A stretch of DNA of 64,000 nucleotides from Colletotrichum lupini (GCF_023278565.1 NC_064676.1:5642001-5706000), one strand, 5' to 3'; shown: positions 13,701-25,083, counted from the first letter of the stretch. Numbers and translations are program-made. Notes: generated by a model not told the origin, from the letters alone.

Positions 13701-14760
13701 GCCAGCACTGACATGTCGTCAGTGCCATGGGTGCCTCGGCCAAGACTGGTAGGAGACATTGCGGTTCTCGGGTGTTTTGGTACGTTCCGCCGAAATGGAG
13801 GCTCTCGTCAACGTTTGAGCTGCGCATAGATTCCCAAGGAAAGCTTTCCGGGCCATTCTACATTTACTGGAAATGGGACACTGTTCGGTCCGCCAATGAA
13901 CCAATCCTCTCTGAAAGCTCAGAAATGGTTCGCTCGATTGAAATTAGCATGTTGATCTGTCGGGAAAGAGGCTGGTCGCATAAACATTCTTCTCGCAACT
14001 GGCGCCCGGCAATATCATTCAAACCTCTATTCCGATATGGCACCGTTGACGGCTGATAAATTCAAGTCAAGTGGACTGGCCTGTCGGCTCGCGTTTTCTA
14101 TGTTGCTATTGTCTCGAGACTGGGATATGTGGAAGGATTGTGACTGCTGAGTAGGGATCGGATTCCTTTATCATGACTGAGTCGAGCCAATCTGAATCTT
14201 TCCAAAAAAGCGAGTTAAAAGCGAAGAGGCGGTTGCCCGTCGCGTCGGCTGTGATTATCAAGCTTCAATGGATAAAGTTGGGCGGGATGCTGCCAGAGTC
14301 GAACAGATGATGGCGAACATATCAACTTTTGATGGGCTTCGGACAATTTTGAGGCATGGAGACCACGCTGAGGCGGCTTCTGCTGGCGTCTAGGGGACGG
14401 TCCATTCGACCGAAATGCAAAGCTCCGTGGAATCCTCACGATGTCGCGATCTAATGTTTTTTCATGTGAGAGGAGATATGGCTGCATCAAGACAACAGGA
14501 CGGAAAGCGAAGGACGCTCGAGAACCCCTCCTTTCGGGAATACGGGCAGGCACCCGTCGAGTTTCACGACGTCGGATATCCCGTCTGGCGGTTAAAAAGG
14601 GCACACATCTCGGGACAGCACCTTCTCAATCATCTTTCCAGTCACGATCCAGAAGCATACTATTCCAGAAATTCTCACGTTCGACGTGGGTGCCTTTGCA
14701 TTTTCTTCCACATCTTGCCATAGACAGCGCAACAACGCAAAAGACAAAACTCCCGCAGCC
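4796..14760. other. About 10 kb without a supported gene
   Basis: Base composition is close to 50% GC and CpA/TpG dinucleotides are common, so this is not RIP-mutated DNA. ORFs reach only about 150 codons (for example 9261-9707 and 11360-11806), lie in all frames, and show no domain, signal peptide or repeated splice pattern. The first 1-1.5 kb is likely the leader and promoter of the minus-strand gene ending at 4795, with a GA-rich stretch at 5339-5372. I see no tRNA, rRNA, terminal repeats or tandem arrays. It could be an old decayed accessory region or hold non-coding transcripts. Confidence 0.45.
5339..5372. repeat. GA-rich purine tract
   Basis: A run of GAGAGAGA, GTGAGA and GTGAGAGC units lies about 550 bp upstream of the start at 4795. 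Such tracts are frequent in fungal 5' leaders and promoters; on the coding strand of the downstream minus-strand gene this reads as a CT-rich tract. Confidence 0.5.
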
Positions 14761-15756
14761 ATGACCCTGCGATTCGACCCAGAGTACCAAGCCGCCATCG
14801 CCGCCAGAGACAGCGGCGGCGGAGGTCCCGCCCCGCCGGCGGCACCGTTCAAGGACGCCCTTGAACTCCGCGCCTTCTCTGAGCCCTTGCTCCGCACCGT
14901 CCTCCGCGCGCAGCCGACGCCGGACAACGTCCTCGAGACGCGTATCCCGTTCACCTCGCACGACGGACAGGAGGTCGGGCTCTACCGCTTCGCGACGCGG
15001 GAGATGATTGACAGCTCCGAGCCCCTGGCCGCCGTGGTATACGTCCACGGCGGCGGGATGGTCTCGTGCGATGTCGACATCTTCAGCCCGCAGATTAAGC
15101 GGTTCGTCGAGATGGTGGGGATGCCGTTCTTCGCGGTGGATTACAGGCTCGCGCCAGAGTTTCCTGACGGGCTGGGCGCCGAAGACGTGTATTACGGGTT
15201 AAAGTACCTCTCGGAGAACGCTGCGCGCTGGAACGTGGATAGCGGCAACGTCGTCATCATGGGCGACTCGGCGGGCGGCGGGCTCGCGGCGGGCGCGACG
15301 TTGATGGCGCGCGATAGGGGTCTGACGCCGCCGCTGCGGAAGCAGGTGCTCGTGTACCCGATGCTCGACGACCGGACCACGGTGCCGGAGAATGCGGCGA
15401 TGTACCCCTTTCTGGCGTGGAAGGCGCACGACAGCGTGCTCGCGTGGCGGGCGGTGTTGGGGGATAAGGCTGGGGACCCGAGGCCTCACGCGGAGGCGGG
15501 TGTCTCGTTGTATGCTGCGCCGGGTAGGGCTTCGGTGGAGGAGTTGAGGGGACTGCCGAGGACGTATATTGATGTGGGCGGGTTGGATTTGTTCCGGGAC
15601 GAGTGTGTCGACTTCGTGAGGAGGCTTTGTGAGGCTGAGGTGGAGGTTGAGTTTCACTTGTGGCCTGGGTTGCCGCATGGGTTTGAGAGTGCGCCGGGGA
15701 TTGGGTGGGTGAAGAGGGCTTTGGAGGCGAGGAATGAGGCTTTGAGGAGGGGTTGA
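14761..15756 (+). CDS. Alpha/beta-hydrolase fold-3 (HSL-type) esterase/lipase
   Basis: A single exon of 331 residues. The start at 14761 (MTLRFDPEY) has a good context; an in-frame ATG at 14686 would add 25 residues unlike the family. Hormone-sensitive-lipase-type signatures are complete: oxyanion motif HGGG at 96-99, nucleophile elbow GDSAGGG with Ser170, acid Asp276 in GLDLFRDE, and His306 in LPHGF. Family members hydrolyse short-chain acyl or carbamoyl esters, often in detoxification or secondary metabolism. No signal peptide is visible, so it is probably cytosolic. GC content is notably higher than in the surrounding DNA, as usual for a coding exon. It stands alone; the closest gene is nearly 3 kb away. 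The physiological substrate cannot be deduced. Confidence 0.9.
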   Translation: MTLRFDPEYQAAIAARDSGGGGPAPPAAPFKDALELRAFSEPLLRTVLRAQPTPDNVLETRIPFTSHDGQEVGLYRFATREMIDSSEPLAAVVYVHGGGMVSCDVDIFSPQIKRFVEMVGMPFFAVDYRLAPEFPDGLGAEDVYYGLKYLSENAARWNVDSGNVVIMGDSAGGGLAAGATLMARDRGLTPPLRKQVLVYPMLDDRTTVPENAAMYPFLAWKAHDSVLAWRAVLGDKAGDPRPHAEAGVSLYAAPGRASVEELRGLPRTYIDVGGLDLFRDECVDFVRRLCEAEVEVEFHLWPGLPHGFESAPGIGWVKRALEARNEALRRG

Positions 15757-16062
15757 TCGCGGTTTGATTTAGACGGTTGGGAGGGAGGTGGATCATGGGG
15801 TGGTGGAAGGGGGGAAGGAGGTGGTTGGCTTGAAATAGCTGGGACTTACACTCGTAACGTATGTTCAGGGACGACCGGGACTTGGAGGCACTGGTCTTGA
15901 CGCGAGATATAGGTACGTGGGCTTGGCCGGTTGTGTATTCTTTATATGCGTAGACGTAGATCTAGCCTCCCGGCCTAGGTTCGCGTCTCTTCAGCCTGCG
16001 AACACGATCAGTAATGTTACAATCAGTGTAACAGAAGAAAACCCCGGCGTCAGATGCCTTGT

Positions 16063-16087
16063 GTATCGTATCGTATCGTATCGTATC
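16063..16087. repeat. (GTATC)5 microsatellite
   Basis: Five perfect tandem GTATC units. Confidence 0.9.
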
Positions 16088-16434
16088 AGGAAGACTAAAA
16101 GGTGCTAGACATACTCAAATGCTCCTTCATGTTTTCTCCATTGTTGGTTTTCTTCCCCTGATAGCCCCCATGGTCTTTGGACATGATATGCATTGACTCC
16201 CTCTCCATCTCTGTTGGTTCATTACAGCAGCGATTTCGATCAATATCTTGAAGCGCAAGAGACAGAAGTTGGGAGCTGGTAGGTCTTGCTTTATTGAAGC
16301 CCAGGTAGTAGGATGGAGGATAAGAAATGTCTTGGGATAAGTGCAATGCGCTCACCCACAAGATATGTAATTTCTTCCCTTCCGTATATCAAAACAATTC
16401 TATGCAAAGATATCTGAGTATAAATCGGAAAGAG

Positions 16435-16650
16435 AAGAAGAAAAAAGAGTTTACCTCGGTAGGCTACATCTCTTGGTGCTTATGCTGGGAATCGAACTCG
16501 AACTCGGAGCCTGTCGTTGAGTAGGCTATTGGGCATGATATAGTTAAATGCTGACCTAAGACTACTCTACCACCCAGTTAGTTTGACCTGACCCGCCGAC
16601 CTAGACGGGCGCCTGCTGTACTGGTGGCAGGAAAAGAGTTGAAAGCGTAT
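16435..16650 (-). repeat. tRNA-like dispersed repeat, copy A (SINE-like)
   Basis: Read on the minus strand, this segment is clearly homologous to the plus-strand segment at about 19925-20150. Shared blocks, in the same order, are ACAGCAGGCGCCC, CTAGGTCGG, GGGTCAGGTCAAACT, GGTCAGCATT, GCCTACTC-ACGACAGGCTC, GAGTTCGA-TCCCAGC and AGAGATGTAGCC, then an AACTCTTTT run. TGGTAGAGTAG fits a Pol III A box and AGTTCGATTCC a B box; a T-run follows that could terminate Pol III. The stems do not close into a proper tRNA cloverleaf, so I call it a tRNA-derived element and not a tRNA gene. Boundaries are approximate. Confidence 0.6.
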
Positions 16651-18646
16651 ACATGGGCTTTCCTCCTGTGTGTATTGTGGGAGTTGGGATGAATACACGT
16701 CTCACGTGGCTGTTATTCCCCGAAGGTGGTGATTAGCTTGATATGTATGCTCTGGTATCGGCACAATCCGACCCCGAAGGACCGTGACTTTCACTGCTCA
16801 TAAGGATGTTCTCATCATTCATGGCCTTGACCCGACAGAGCCTGCAGTCGATTAAGGCGTAGGCCTTCGGCAAACGAACTAGAGAACGAGTTCATAGAGT
16901 TTGGGGTTAGGAAACGAATACTATTTCTCTTGAAGCATGCTCTTGAAACTGTAGAGCCTGCGCGCATCTTGCTACTTGGCTGCAACTCGGCCATACAGCA
17001 CGAACTTGCAGTAAGGTGTCTTCAGCGAGCCACGTTGTCATCCCTGCCTACATCTGTAAGCCAGCCCTCTGAAATTCAAAGTTGAGGTATGTATCTGCAA
17101 TAAGAGGTGCAACTCATGTAGGAGCAGTATCTACTATTATGACAACTGGTTGTACGTATCTGGGATGTATTTTTCAGAAATGACATCGGCACTGTGAAAG
17201 AACGAGATAGGGTGACTGCACATCGTCTCGTGTCGAATACTCAAGGTAGACTTGACGAGCAATCATTTTGAGACTCTCCAAAGATCCTTCCGCATTTGTT
17301 GTTATGACTTTTGTGGGTATTTTGCCGAGAAGAGAGCGATATCTGGGTTCATTGGTGGTTTAACATGTTCCCAATGTCACTATGGATCTTGGAAGCTCTT
17401 ACTCTTGGGAAGGTTACCAACTGAACGTGTTCAGAGCACTTTTTGTAAATATACATGCCCTTGCCCATAGTTCGGAAGTTCAGATTCCTTTCAACTTTTT
17501 ACTGGATCTAATCCACCTCTTGACATAGGACGAATACCTTCATGCACCAGCGCTGGGTTGATCGGCCTATTTGTGCCAGGAGTCGGATGCGTGTGTGTAA
17601 GCGGACGGGACTTCTCAACCCCGCGACTCAGCTTTCGCTACTCCGTAATGAACCAACTAGCCAAACAATTAGTCAACAGCCCCCAACACTATGTCTATGC
17701 TTTATGCTTACATGGCCTTTGATTGATGCCAAGAGAGGAGTCTCAACAGAAGTAGCCATCAACTCGCCTTTAAATTATGGCGGTCTCAAGTCACTTGACG
17801 TGATTTATTGAGAGTCTCGCACCAAACATCAGCCGAACAACTGCTGGTTCGTCCCAACTCGGAGCCAATTTCAGTCAAGGATCGGCAGTTCCCCGCAGTT
17901 CCCTTAGGCGGACCATTGACATTTCTTCAAGGCGGCCTTCCAAGAGGGAAGGTGCCTGGTCTGCCGGGGACCGATGCAACGGGCCAAGCCGCTAGGGTGC
18001 ACGTGTGGTAGCCACTCGGAGACTCGGGCACAAGGGCCTAAGAGGAATAAACTCATGAACCCCGGCCTCGCTAGCAAAGAAGCATACTTTTGTGCTCAAC
18101 TCCAAACGCTAGACGGAGGTTCTTTAATGTTCTTGACCGATGGAATCCTCCGAAAGGGGGCAGACAGATCCGGTGTTTGCAAGAGAGCGGCGAGGACCCC
18201 CTTGTCATTCGGTCCAATCCAACCGGGGATGATGCATAGTCTCAAGTAAAGTTGAGCTGACAAGCCCAAGACTTTTCAATGTCGTATTGGCACAACTACG
18301 TAGTAGATTGACTAACCCTTTAGTTCGTCTTGCAGGTATCCCGACTGGCGGAACAATAGCTTTTGCTTCTCTTGGGCGTCTTGGCAAGTATAAAAGATAC
18401 GAACTTGGGAGTCTCGGCCGAGCGGAGTGGAACCTGGACGTCCACTGCCTCTGAAGCTCATTACCGGGCAAGGAGATGGTATTGTTGAGAGACAAGAGAC
18501 TTTGGATCTAGGTTCCCATAAGTAGAGCGTGGTTTGTCCTGTTTCATTATGGACATGGTCTTTGATACCTCAGCCTCTCTGCCTTTGCTCTGCCGTCTTG
18601 TTTTTGCTTCTTAGGATACCTCTTAGTACACCATACCATCAACATC

Positions 18647-19453
18647 ATGAAGTTCACTTCTATCCTCGCCTCCTTGGCGCTGAGCGCCCTCACCTCCGCC
18701 GCACCCGCCGCCTCTCCCGAGCCTGCCCAGCTCGCGGCCCGCGCCCCTACACTCTACCTCTGCGGTGACAGCACCATGGCCAGGAGCAGCGACTCCCAGA
18801 TGGACGGCTGGGGTCAGTACGTCTCAAAGTACCTCAACATCGCCGTCGTCAACCGCGCCATCGGCGGCCGCTCATCTCGCTCTTTCTGGAACGAAGGCCG
18901 CTTCCAAAATGTCGCCAACGAGGTCAAGGCCGGCGACATCGTCGTCATCGAGTTCGGCCACAACGACGTTGGCTCCCCGCGCTCCAACGACAACGGCCGC
19001 TCCGTCTGCCCGGGCGAGGGCACCGAGACGTGCGTCTCGGACACGACGGGCGAGACCGTCTACACATACATCTTTTACGTCATCCAGGCCGCCAAGCTCA
19101 TGACCGCCAAGGGCGCCACCGTCATCCTCAGCTCGCAAACCCCTAAGAACCAGTGGGCCACGGGCACCTGGGTTGGCACCCCGTCCCGCTTCGTCGCCAT
19201 GCAGAAGAAGGCCGCCGCGACCATCAACGACGCGGCCGTCACCTTCGTCGACCACCACCAGGCCGTCAGCAACATGTACCTCAAGCTTGGATCGTCGGCC
19301 GTCAAGGCCCTGTACATCAAGGACAACACGCACACCAGCGCCGCGGGTGCCGACCTCAGCTCCCAGGCTTTCGTCCAGGCCATCTACCAAAAGATGAACG
19401 GCACAACCAGCCTTGCCGCCCACGTCAAGACGCCTATCAAGACCGTCTACTAG
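18647..19453 (+). CDS. Secreted rhamnogalacturonan acetylesterase (CE12, SGNH hydrolase)
   Basis: A single exon of 268 residues. The N-terminus MKFTSILASLALSALTSA is a clear signal peptide, followed by a short propeptide-like stretch before LYLCGDSTMA. All SGNH blocks are present: Ser42 in GDSTMA, Gly74 in block II (NRAIGG), Asn106 in GHND, and Asp226/His229 in KDNTHTSAAGA. Length and motif order match fungal rhamnogalacturonan acetylesterases, which remove acetyl groups from the rhamnogalacturonan I backbone of plant pectin outside the cell. Cysteines at 39, 121 and 129 are visible in the mature region. There is no intron. The gene implies access to plant cell wall as a substrate. No adjacent pectinase genes are present, so it is not part of a visible cluster. 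Confidence 0.93.
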   Translation: MKFTSILASLALSALTSAAPAASPEPAQLAARAPTLYLCGDSTMARSSDSQMDGWGQYVSKYLNIAVVNRAIGGRSSRSFWNEGRFQNVANEVKAGDIVVIEFGHNDVGSPRSNDNGRSVCPGEGTETCVSDTTGETVYTYIFYVIQAAKLMTAKGATVILSSQTPKNQWATGTWVGTPSRFVAMQKKAAATINDAAVTFVDHHQAVSNMYLKLGSSAVKALYIKDNTHTSAAGADLSSQAFVQAIYQKMNGTTSLAAHVKTPIKTVY

Positions 19454-20718
19454 TTGGAATTTCAAGTCTCATATGCGAGGATAAGGGAAGGTTCCGGTGG
19501 CGGAACCTGGGATGCGGGGAGGTTGATGTCGTCTTCTTGTCGAGGAGCTTGGCCTCTGATGACTTGATTGCTCGAAGTTCACTGTACATAGTTCAAAAAA
19601 AACTAGCCAAGGCCCTGTACATAGACGAAACGATACGTAAATAGTCAACAAGCCTTCATATCTTTCAAATCCTTTGTAAAATGCCATATCCGCTCGGCAC
19701 TTTCGGGTTGTTGAAAGGCCTCGAACTCTTGCTTTCTTGCCCACAGGCTGTAACTCTTGCGGCTGATTGCCTAGGTCAATTCAAAAGTGAGACCTTCAAC
19801 GTACCTGTATTCCATACCCTATATGTCGCTATTGTGATTGGATTATGAATGATAGCAGCAAGCGGTCTTGTCCGTACCTTCCACACGTGACTACGAGACG
19901 GAATGGCTTAGGTATAAAAACCCCCTCAACTCCATTCCTGTCACCAGCACAGCAGGCGCCCTCTAGGTCGGGGGTCAGGTCAAACTGTGGCGTGGGTGGT
20001 GGAATGGTTCATGGTCAGCATTCAAGTACGCCCACAGCCTACTCGACGACAGGCTCAGCGTATACGAGAGTACCCGAGTTCGAATCCCAGCAGAGATGTA
20101 GCCCCCAATTCAGCATCTGGGGGGCGAACTCTTTTGGTTTTTTTCAAGACCTGATTATACATGTATTCAAGGCATGCCTGTAAGTATTGCTCGAACGTGC
20201 AATATTCATTATAGTCAATGGCGATACCAAACTTCGACTACGTCTTGGCGACGCATGTAACAACCTCTATCTCTAGGTATATCTTATTATATTTCTGTCC
20301 ACGTCTTCTCGAGTAATCTCAGTGGCGTAGAGTCTGTTCCATCAACATCGAACCGTACGTTCATTTCCCGGAGGGATGATTGACCGGTCCAGGCTTATGA
20401 CTCCATGACCATCAGCTCTCTTTCTCGTCTTCTTCTCCGACTGCCTCCCAAGGCATCATGTACAGAAGCTCTATGACTGGTTCCTGGATGTTTTGTCCCG
20501 AAGATGCCCTCGAGGCCGAGGCAGGTATGAAGTGAGCTACGGATGTTCCGATCACCCGTAGACACTATCTATCTTGGCAAGGGTTGAGATCACCACGTCA
20601 AGGCCAAAAGCTGTTCCGCTCATTCAAAAGTTGCCCAATGTGATGAATTGAGACAGCCTATAGTGGCTGTAATGATCGCGGTACCTAACTGGGACCGCTC
20701 GCAAATTTGATCCCATGA
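19454..20718. other. Intergenic, contains a tRNA-like repeat
   Basis: No gene supported. It lies between the CE12 gene and a minus-strand gene, so both 3' flanks fall here, and holds copy B of the tRNA-like repeat. Confidence 0.5.
19925..20150 (+). repeat. tRNA-like dispersed repeat, copy B (SINE-like)
   Basis: Homologous to the minus-strand segment at 16435-16650. TGGTGGAATGG fits an A box and AGTTCGAATCC a B box, about 75 nt apart, which is wider than in an intronless tRNA. A TATA-like GGTATAAAAACC lies just upstream at about 19911 and a T-run (GGTTTTTTTC) at about 20140. Several differences from copy A are C/T transitions. The best interpretation is a tRNA-derived short interspersed element or a Pol III transcribed non-coding RNA family; a tRNA fold cannot be closed. 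Confidence 0.6.
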
Positions 20719-21285
20719 TCAATCTTGGTACCCCCTGTGCTTCGCCTCGCGAAACGGGGCAAACCTCACGTACAAAAACACACGATACATGATCATCGTC
20801 GACAGCATCCATACCGCCGTGAAGACTAACCACCAGAAGATATCGTGTGCATCCAGCCAAATCACCTGGTTGCGAAAAGACCAGGAAAAATCGTAGTTCT
20901 CATAGTAGTCCCAGATATCCTCAGGGATAACATCCCAGTGTGCAGCGTAGGAGAATGATCCCATGACGATGGCAACCGCCGTAATGAATCCCATCACCGT
21001 GCTGAGGCAGATAAGAGTCATGATCGAAACGGCTTTGCGGGGAGTGTTCGTTTGCGACTCGTGAAAGATCAAATTCCAGGCACGACTGTCCATGAGAGGC
21101 CGCCGGGCGCCGTTTCCGCCGAAGGGATAAGACTCTGCTGTTGGGAAATTGGCGGAAGTGCAGCTTGCCATTGTCTTGTGTTGTGCGTGTTGCAAGTATT
21201 TTAGCTTTGATGATGTTCCAATTTTCGGATTGGGCCGTGGTGATGAAGTGTGAGTGAGTAAGTCATCGAGAATGCGATGATACAT
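20719..21285 (-). CDS. Small two-transmembrane protein of unknown function
   Basis: The open frame begins at 21285, but I favour the ATG at 21171 (context CAAGACAATGG), giving 150 residues; the 38 residues upstream look like translated leader. Two hydrophobic helices are visible: residues about 47-73 (AVSIMTLICLSTVMGF...) and about 111-135 (IFWWLVFTAVWMLSTMI...). They flank an acidic, aromatic loop (PEDIWDYYENYDFSW). The C-terminus is basic (RFAPFREAKHRG). This would be a hairpin membrane protein with both ends on the same side. I do not recognise the family. Coding support is moderate: a single exon, sensible composition, no domain hit by eye. Confidence 0.55.
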   Translation of the reverse strand: MYHRILDDLLTHTSSPRPNPKIGTSSKLKYLQHAQHKTMASCTSANFPTAESYPFGGNGARRPLMDSRAWNLIFHESQTNTPRKAVSIMTLICLSTVMGFITAVAIVMGSFSYAAHWDVIPEDIWDYYENYDFSWSFRNQVIWLDAHDIFWWLVFTAVWMLSTMIMYRVFLYVRFAPFREAKHRGYQD

Positions 21286-22242
21286 AAAGAGGAAATTAAG
21301 TGAATTAATCGACGTATCTCCGGAAGATGTATCACCAGGGCTAGATCAAAGTGGCTACGAACCAACCTTTATGGTCTGACCCTCCGCAAACTGCGCTGTT
21401 CTCTTTTTAAGGTTGCGGGAAGCCTCGAACCTTCATCGAGCGTTGCCAGCGCCTTGCAAAACTCAAATGACTTCTACCTGGGATTAGAGAGAACTTATGG
21501 TAGCATAGTTATCAGTAGAACACATGTCCATTTTCTAATGACTAAAGACTTCCAATATCCACAGGCTCGTTGGCGAAAAGTCATTAGCAGAAGCCGACTC
21601 CCTGCTTTCAAGAAACACGGTCTTGCCGCTAGAGACCTTTCTGCTTTATTATCACGCCTATCACGGAAACTAAATTCCTTGTATGTTCTGAAGAGAATCC
21701 AACATTTTTCAGATCTATCAAGGGGCATGAAGATTAGCTCATGGAATTCTTGTTATTGTTCCATTGTCTGGTGCCATACACACCTCTATTTATCTGAGTA
21801 GCCAGGGCGGTGTTTCTTATGCCACCGATTCAGTCCTCAGGTTGTTCAAGATTGAAAGTCAAAGCTATTAAGCGTGTATTTGTAAGCGCCGAGTACTTGA
21901 AGAGATGAGGTTTAAGTCGGTGGAGACCACGCCATCCGGCTTTAGTCTTCCCGATGTCGCTCAGCTCCACATAGGCGCCGGACAATTACCCGCCTCACCG
22001 TTTTTGTGTATCAACTTCCCGGCACAACATCTCGGTTGGGAGGTTTTTGTGTCAACGCTAGCTTTGATTGGTTGGAAAACTTCACCCTGTAGATGTCGAG
22101 TTCGTCTTGAGAACAACTTGGCTACAGAAATCTTGCGCCCTTACTTGACATTCGTTCTATTAGCCTAGTTAAAAGGCCGTCTAGAGGTCGTCTGAAGCGG
22201 GTAAAAGACTTTTTCTCAATATCATCTCCCAGTGCCATCAGG
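21286..22242. other. Intergenic, divergent promoter region
   Basis: The region lies between the minus-strand two-TM gene and the plus-strand MFS gene, so it should hold both promoters. No ORF here is convincing. Confidence 0.45.
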
Positions 22243-23723
22243 ATGCAACTCGCCGAGCGCCAGGAAGCCGCACTTGAGCGTGGGCAACCTACGGAAAGTA
22301 AGTTTTTGACTTGCCGTTAATACTCTCGTATCGCGAAGGTACAATATGCTGATCTTAGAACCTTGACAGCTCTGGACGTAGCACAAGAGTCCCACAAGTA
22401 CCCTGAGGGCGGCAAAGATGCATGGCTTGTTGTGGCTGGTGCATGGTGCGCCATGATACCATCCATGGGTCTTCTCAATACTCTTGCAGTTCTGCAGGCC
22501 TGGGTTTCACAGAATGAACTTCATGGGCTCCCGGAGTCGACAATAGGCTGGATGTTTAGCACTTACGCCTTCTTCCTCTACTTTTGCGGCGCTCAAGTTG
22601 GTATGAGACACATCTCAATCAAAGTAATGACTCAAGCTGATAAATCTACAAGGCCCCATCTTTGACGCTCATGATGTGAGGTTCCTGGTGATACCCGGAT
22701 GCGTAGGATCTGTGGCGTCTATGATGCTGATGAGTCTCTGTAAAGGTAAGGGCCATCATTTTCCCTCCTAAATGGCCAAAGTCTCAAACATTGCTAAACC
22801 TTAAATCTGTGCCAGAGTTCTACCAGTTTTTGCTCACCTTTGGTGTCCTCGGCGGCGTATCAGCTTCGCTTCTTTTCAACCCGAGCATCGCTGCAGTCGG
22901 GCACTGGTTCTCGGAACGTCGTGCTCTAGCTACAGGAATAGCCTGCACGGCTGGAGGCGTCGGCGGCGTTGTCTTTCCTCTCATCATTCTCTACATGGCT
23001 CCCAGGGTTGGTTTTCCATGGGCCATCAGGACGGTTGGGTTTATCTGTGCTGCCGCGTCTGTTTTGGCATGCACGCTCTTGAAGAAGAGGCTTCCACCAA
23101 GCAAGACATCCAGTGGCGCAATCGACCTCAAGGCGCTGAAAGAGACAAAATTCGGTCTCGCAACATTGGCCGTCTTCCTGATCGAGTTCGCAGTCTTCAT
23201 CCCGTACACTTACATTTGCTTGTACGCTATCCATGAGGGCATCGATCTCCAGAAGTCTCTCCTCCTAAGTGCACTGCTCAACGCTGGAGCGATCCCAGGC
23301 CGTGCCCTACCGGGCTACGTCGCAGACCGATTTGGTCCCTTCAATGTCATGTGCGTCACTGCCTTGGTGTGCTCGGCATTCATCTTCGCGCTCTGGTTGA
23401 CAGCGCATGGCGGAGAAGCTGCTACGACTGCCTTTGCGGTCATGTTTGGATTCTGGTCCGGAGCTGCCATCAGCTTGACGCCAGTCTGCATTGGACAGGT
23501 GTGCAAAATCGAAGACTATGGGAAAAGGAGTGGCACGGCGTTCTTTGTCTGCAGTTTTGGTGCCCTTGTCGGTGTGCCCTTCGCTGGAGCTATTCTGCAA
23601 TGGTCAGGTGGCACTTATGACGGCCTTATACTCTTTGCGGGTGGTCTATACATCTTGTCGTTCTGCGCTTTTGCCGTTGCTAGAGGCGTAGCTTGTGGTT
23701 GGAATCCCAAGACCTTGTTCTAG
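22243..23723 (+). CDS. MFS transporter, monocarboxylate-transporter-like (MCT/SLC16 type)
   Basis: Four exons, 22243..22297, 22370..22600, 22653..22745 and 22816..23723, encode 428 residues; all three introns are short (52-72 bp) with GT..AG ends and matching phases. The start MQLAERQEAALERG precedes a cytoplasmic segment ending in EGGKDAWLVVAGAW, the usual lead-in to TM1 in fungal MCT-like permeases. Features of the family include ASLLFNPSIAAVGHWFSERRALATGIA (substrate-path region before TM5) and PGYVADRFGPFNV between TM7 and TM8, the MFS A-like motif. Twelve hydrophobic segments can be counted. Such proteins move monocarboxylates or unrelated small metabolites across the plasma membrane, frequently beside biosynthetic clusters; no partner enzymes sit next to this one. 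The substrate is unknown. Confidence 0.88.
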
Positions 23724-25083
23724 ACTTGAGTGAGACTCAGTCCAATATCTGGGGCCTTATTTCGTCAACGGAGACGAGCCTTGTGGTCACTACATGTTAG
23801 ATATTTTGATCATATTTGCATCAGCGAGAACAAGAGCCTCGTAACAAGCTTCGCTTAGTGATGATAGAGAATGAGAAGGCATGAGTCCGTATGCTCTGGG
23901 CTTTTGAACGGGGTTTTCCTCCAAGACAGCGATGAAATATTCCTTGCTTCAGGACTTGCTGTGCCCAAAATAGACTCAGAGGAACAAAGGAGCTGGAGTT
24001 TGTGATTTCTAATGCCGTCAAGTATCAGATTCCACGCATGAGTATACGAGCGATATAGCAATGAATTGAGACCACATTGATGTGCGTGAAGATGAGCTGT
24101 TTGCTGTCAACTTGAATTCCTCGAAGGCAAGACCAGGTACCATAGGGGAATAGGAGACTGGCAATTTAAATACAAGTGAAGCCTTGGCGCAATATGTAGA
24201 GCTGTGGGACTATAAAAGAGGTTTACAACTTGAATCTGATTGTTGTGTTGTTCTTGATCAGACTATTTGTTTCTAGCCTGCTATCCCACCGGCGCAATTT
24301 TGCGAGATCAACGCAACATGACTCAAGTTGAAGATTATTATCGTGCAAATGAAGTCTTTTATAGCGAAGAAACCGTAATGAGCCGTCTCGTCAAATATTA
24401 GGGGCTGAGTCCTTCGAAAAAGGCTATTGATGGCGACACTAACATGCTCGAGTCGTGACCTTGAAGCGCTGTTTCGGAAAAAGCGACGTCGGCAACCGAA
24501 CCGAGCTGACCAAGCAAATTCCATTTACACCAAACGCCTATTAAGAACTTTAAGACCATAGCTTACCTTAAAATACACCACCTGACAGCGGCCGCCTCCA
24601 CATCTTCCGAGGAACTGGGCAATGCTCGCCTTACAACTACCTAGGCTAAGGCCCCCACAACTCACCTTAGAGAGATGCGGCAGTTGACATAGTTTGACGC
24701 TCATATTACTTGCGCGCGGCTGTGTGGTCTTTCCCTGCCAATACCTGTCGCGCATTTGAAAGCAGGACTCCATTCCAAGGCCCAGGGCCGGCAGGCAGCC
24801 TCCGCAAGGGGTTGTCGCAGACTAAACGGCGAGTCTTTTGATCACTCAACCTCAATTATGAAAATTGAAAAGGTTTTGAAAGTCGGATTTCTTAAGTATA
24901 AGTTGCGGCTTCTCTACCCTCTGCCCAGAACCTTTCCATTATCCTCACCGCACTCTCTTACCTCACAAACCAGTCGCTTCTCTACAGTCTCTACATTTTA
25001 CAGCAACATTGCCACTGCATCTCTGTACTTCTGATACCCAAAAATCGTGCTCAATCAATTCGCATCATTAACAACTCGTCAAA
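23724..25083. other. Intergenic
   Basis: No gene supported. ORFs are below 95 codons, with no signal peptide or domain. The last 250 bp is a pyrimidine-rich leader for the secreted-protein gene starting at 25084. Confidence 0.5.

Larger units (their letters stand above)
15757..18646. other. Intergenic, contains a pentamer repeat and a tRNA-like repeat
   Basis: No supported gene. It holds a short GTATC tandem repeat (16063-16087) and one copy of a dispersed tRNA-like element (about 16435-16650, minus strand), both listed separately. The last part is the promoter and leader of the CE12 gene. ORFs here are under 100 codons and unremarkable. Confidence 0.5.

Noticed and set aside
18872..19465. 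197-codon minus-strand ORF opposite the CE12 esterase
   Set aside because: It lies antisense to a single-exon gene with complete SGNH motifs; the Gly/Val/Asp-rich repeats reflect its codon bias.
20005..20095. tRNA gene with intron
   Set aside because: A-box and B-box-like sequences are present, but the acceptor, D and T stems do not pair. The same sequence recurs at 16.5 kb as part of a longer repeat.
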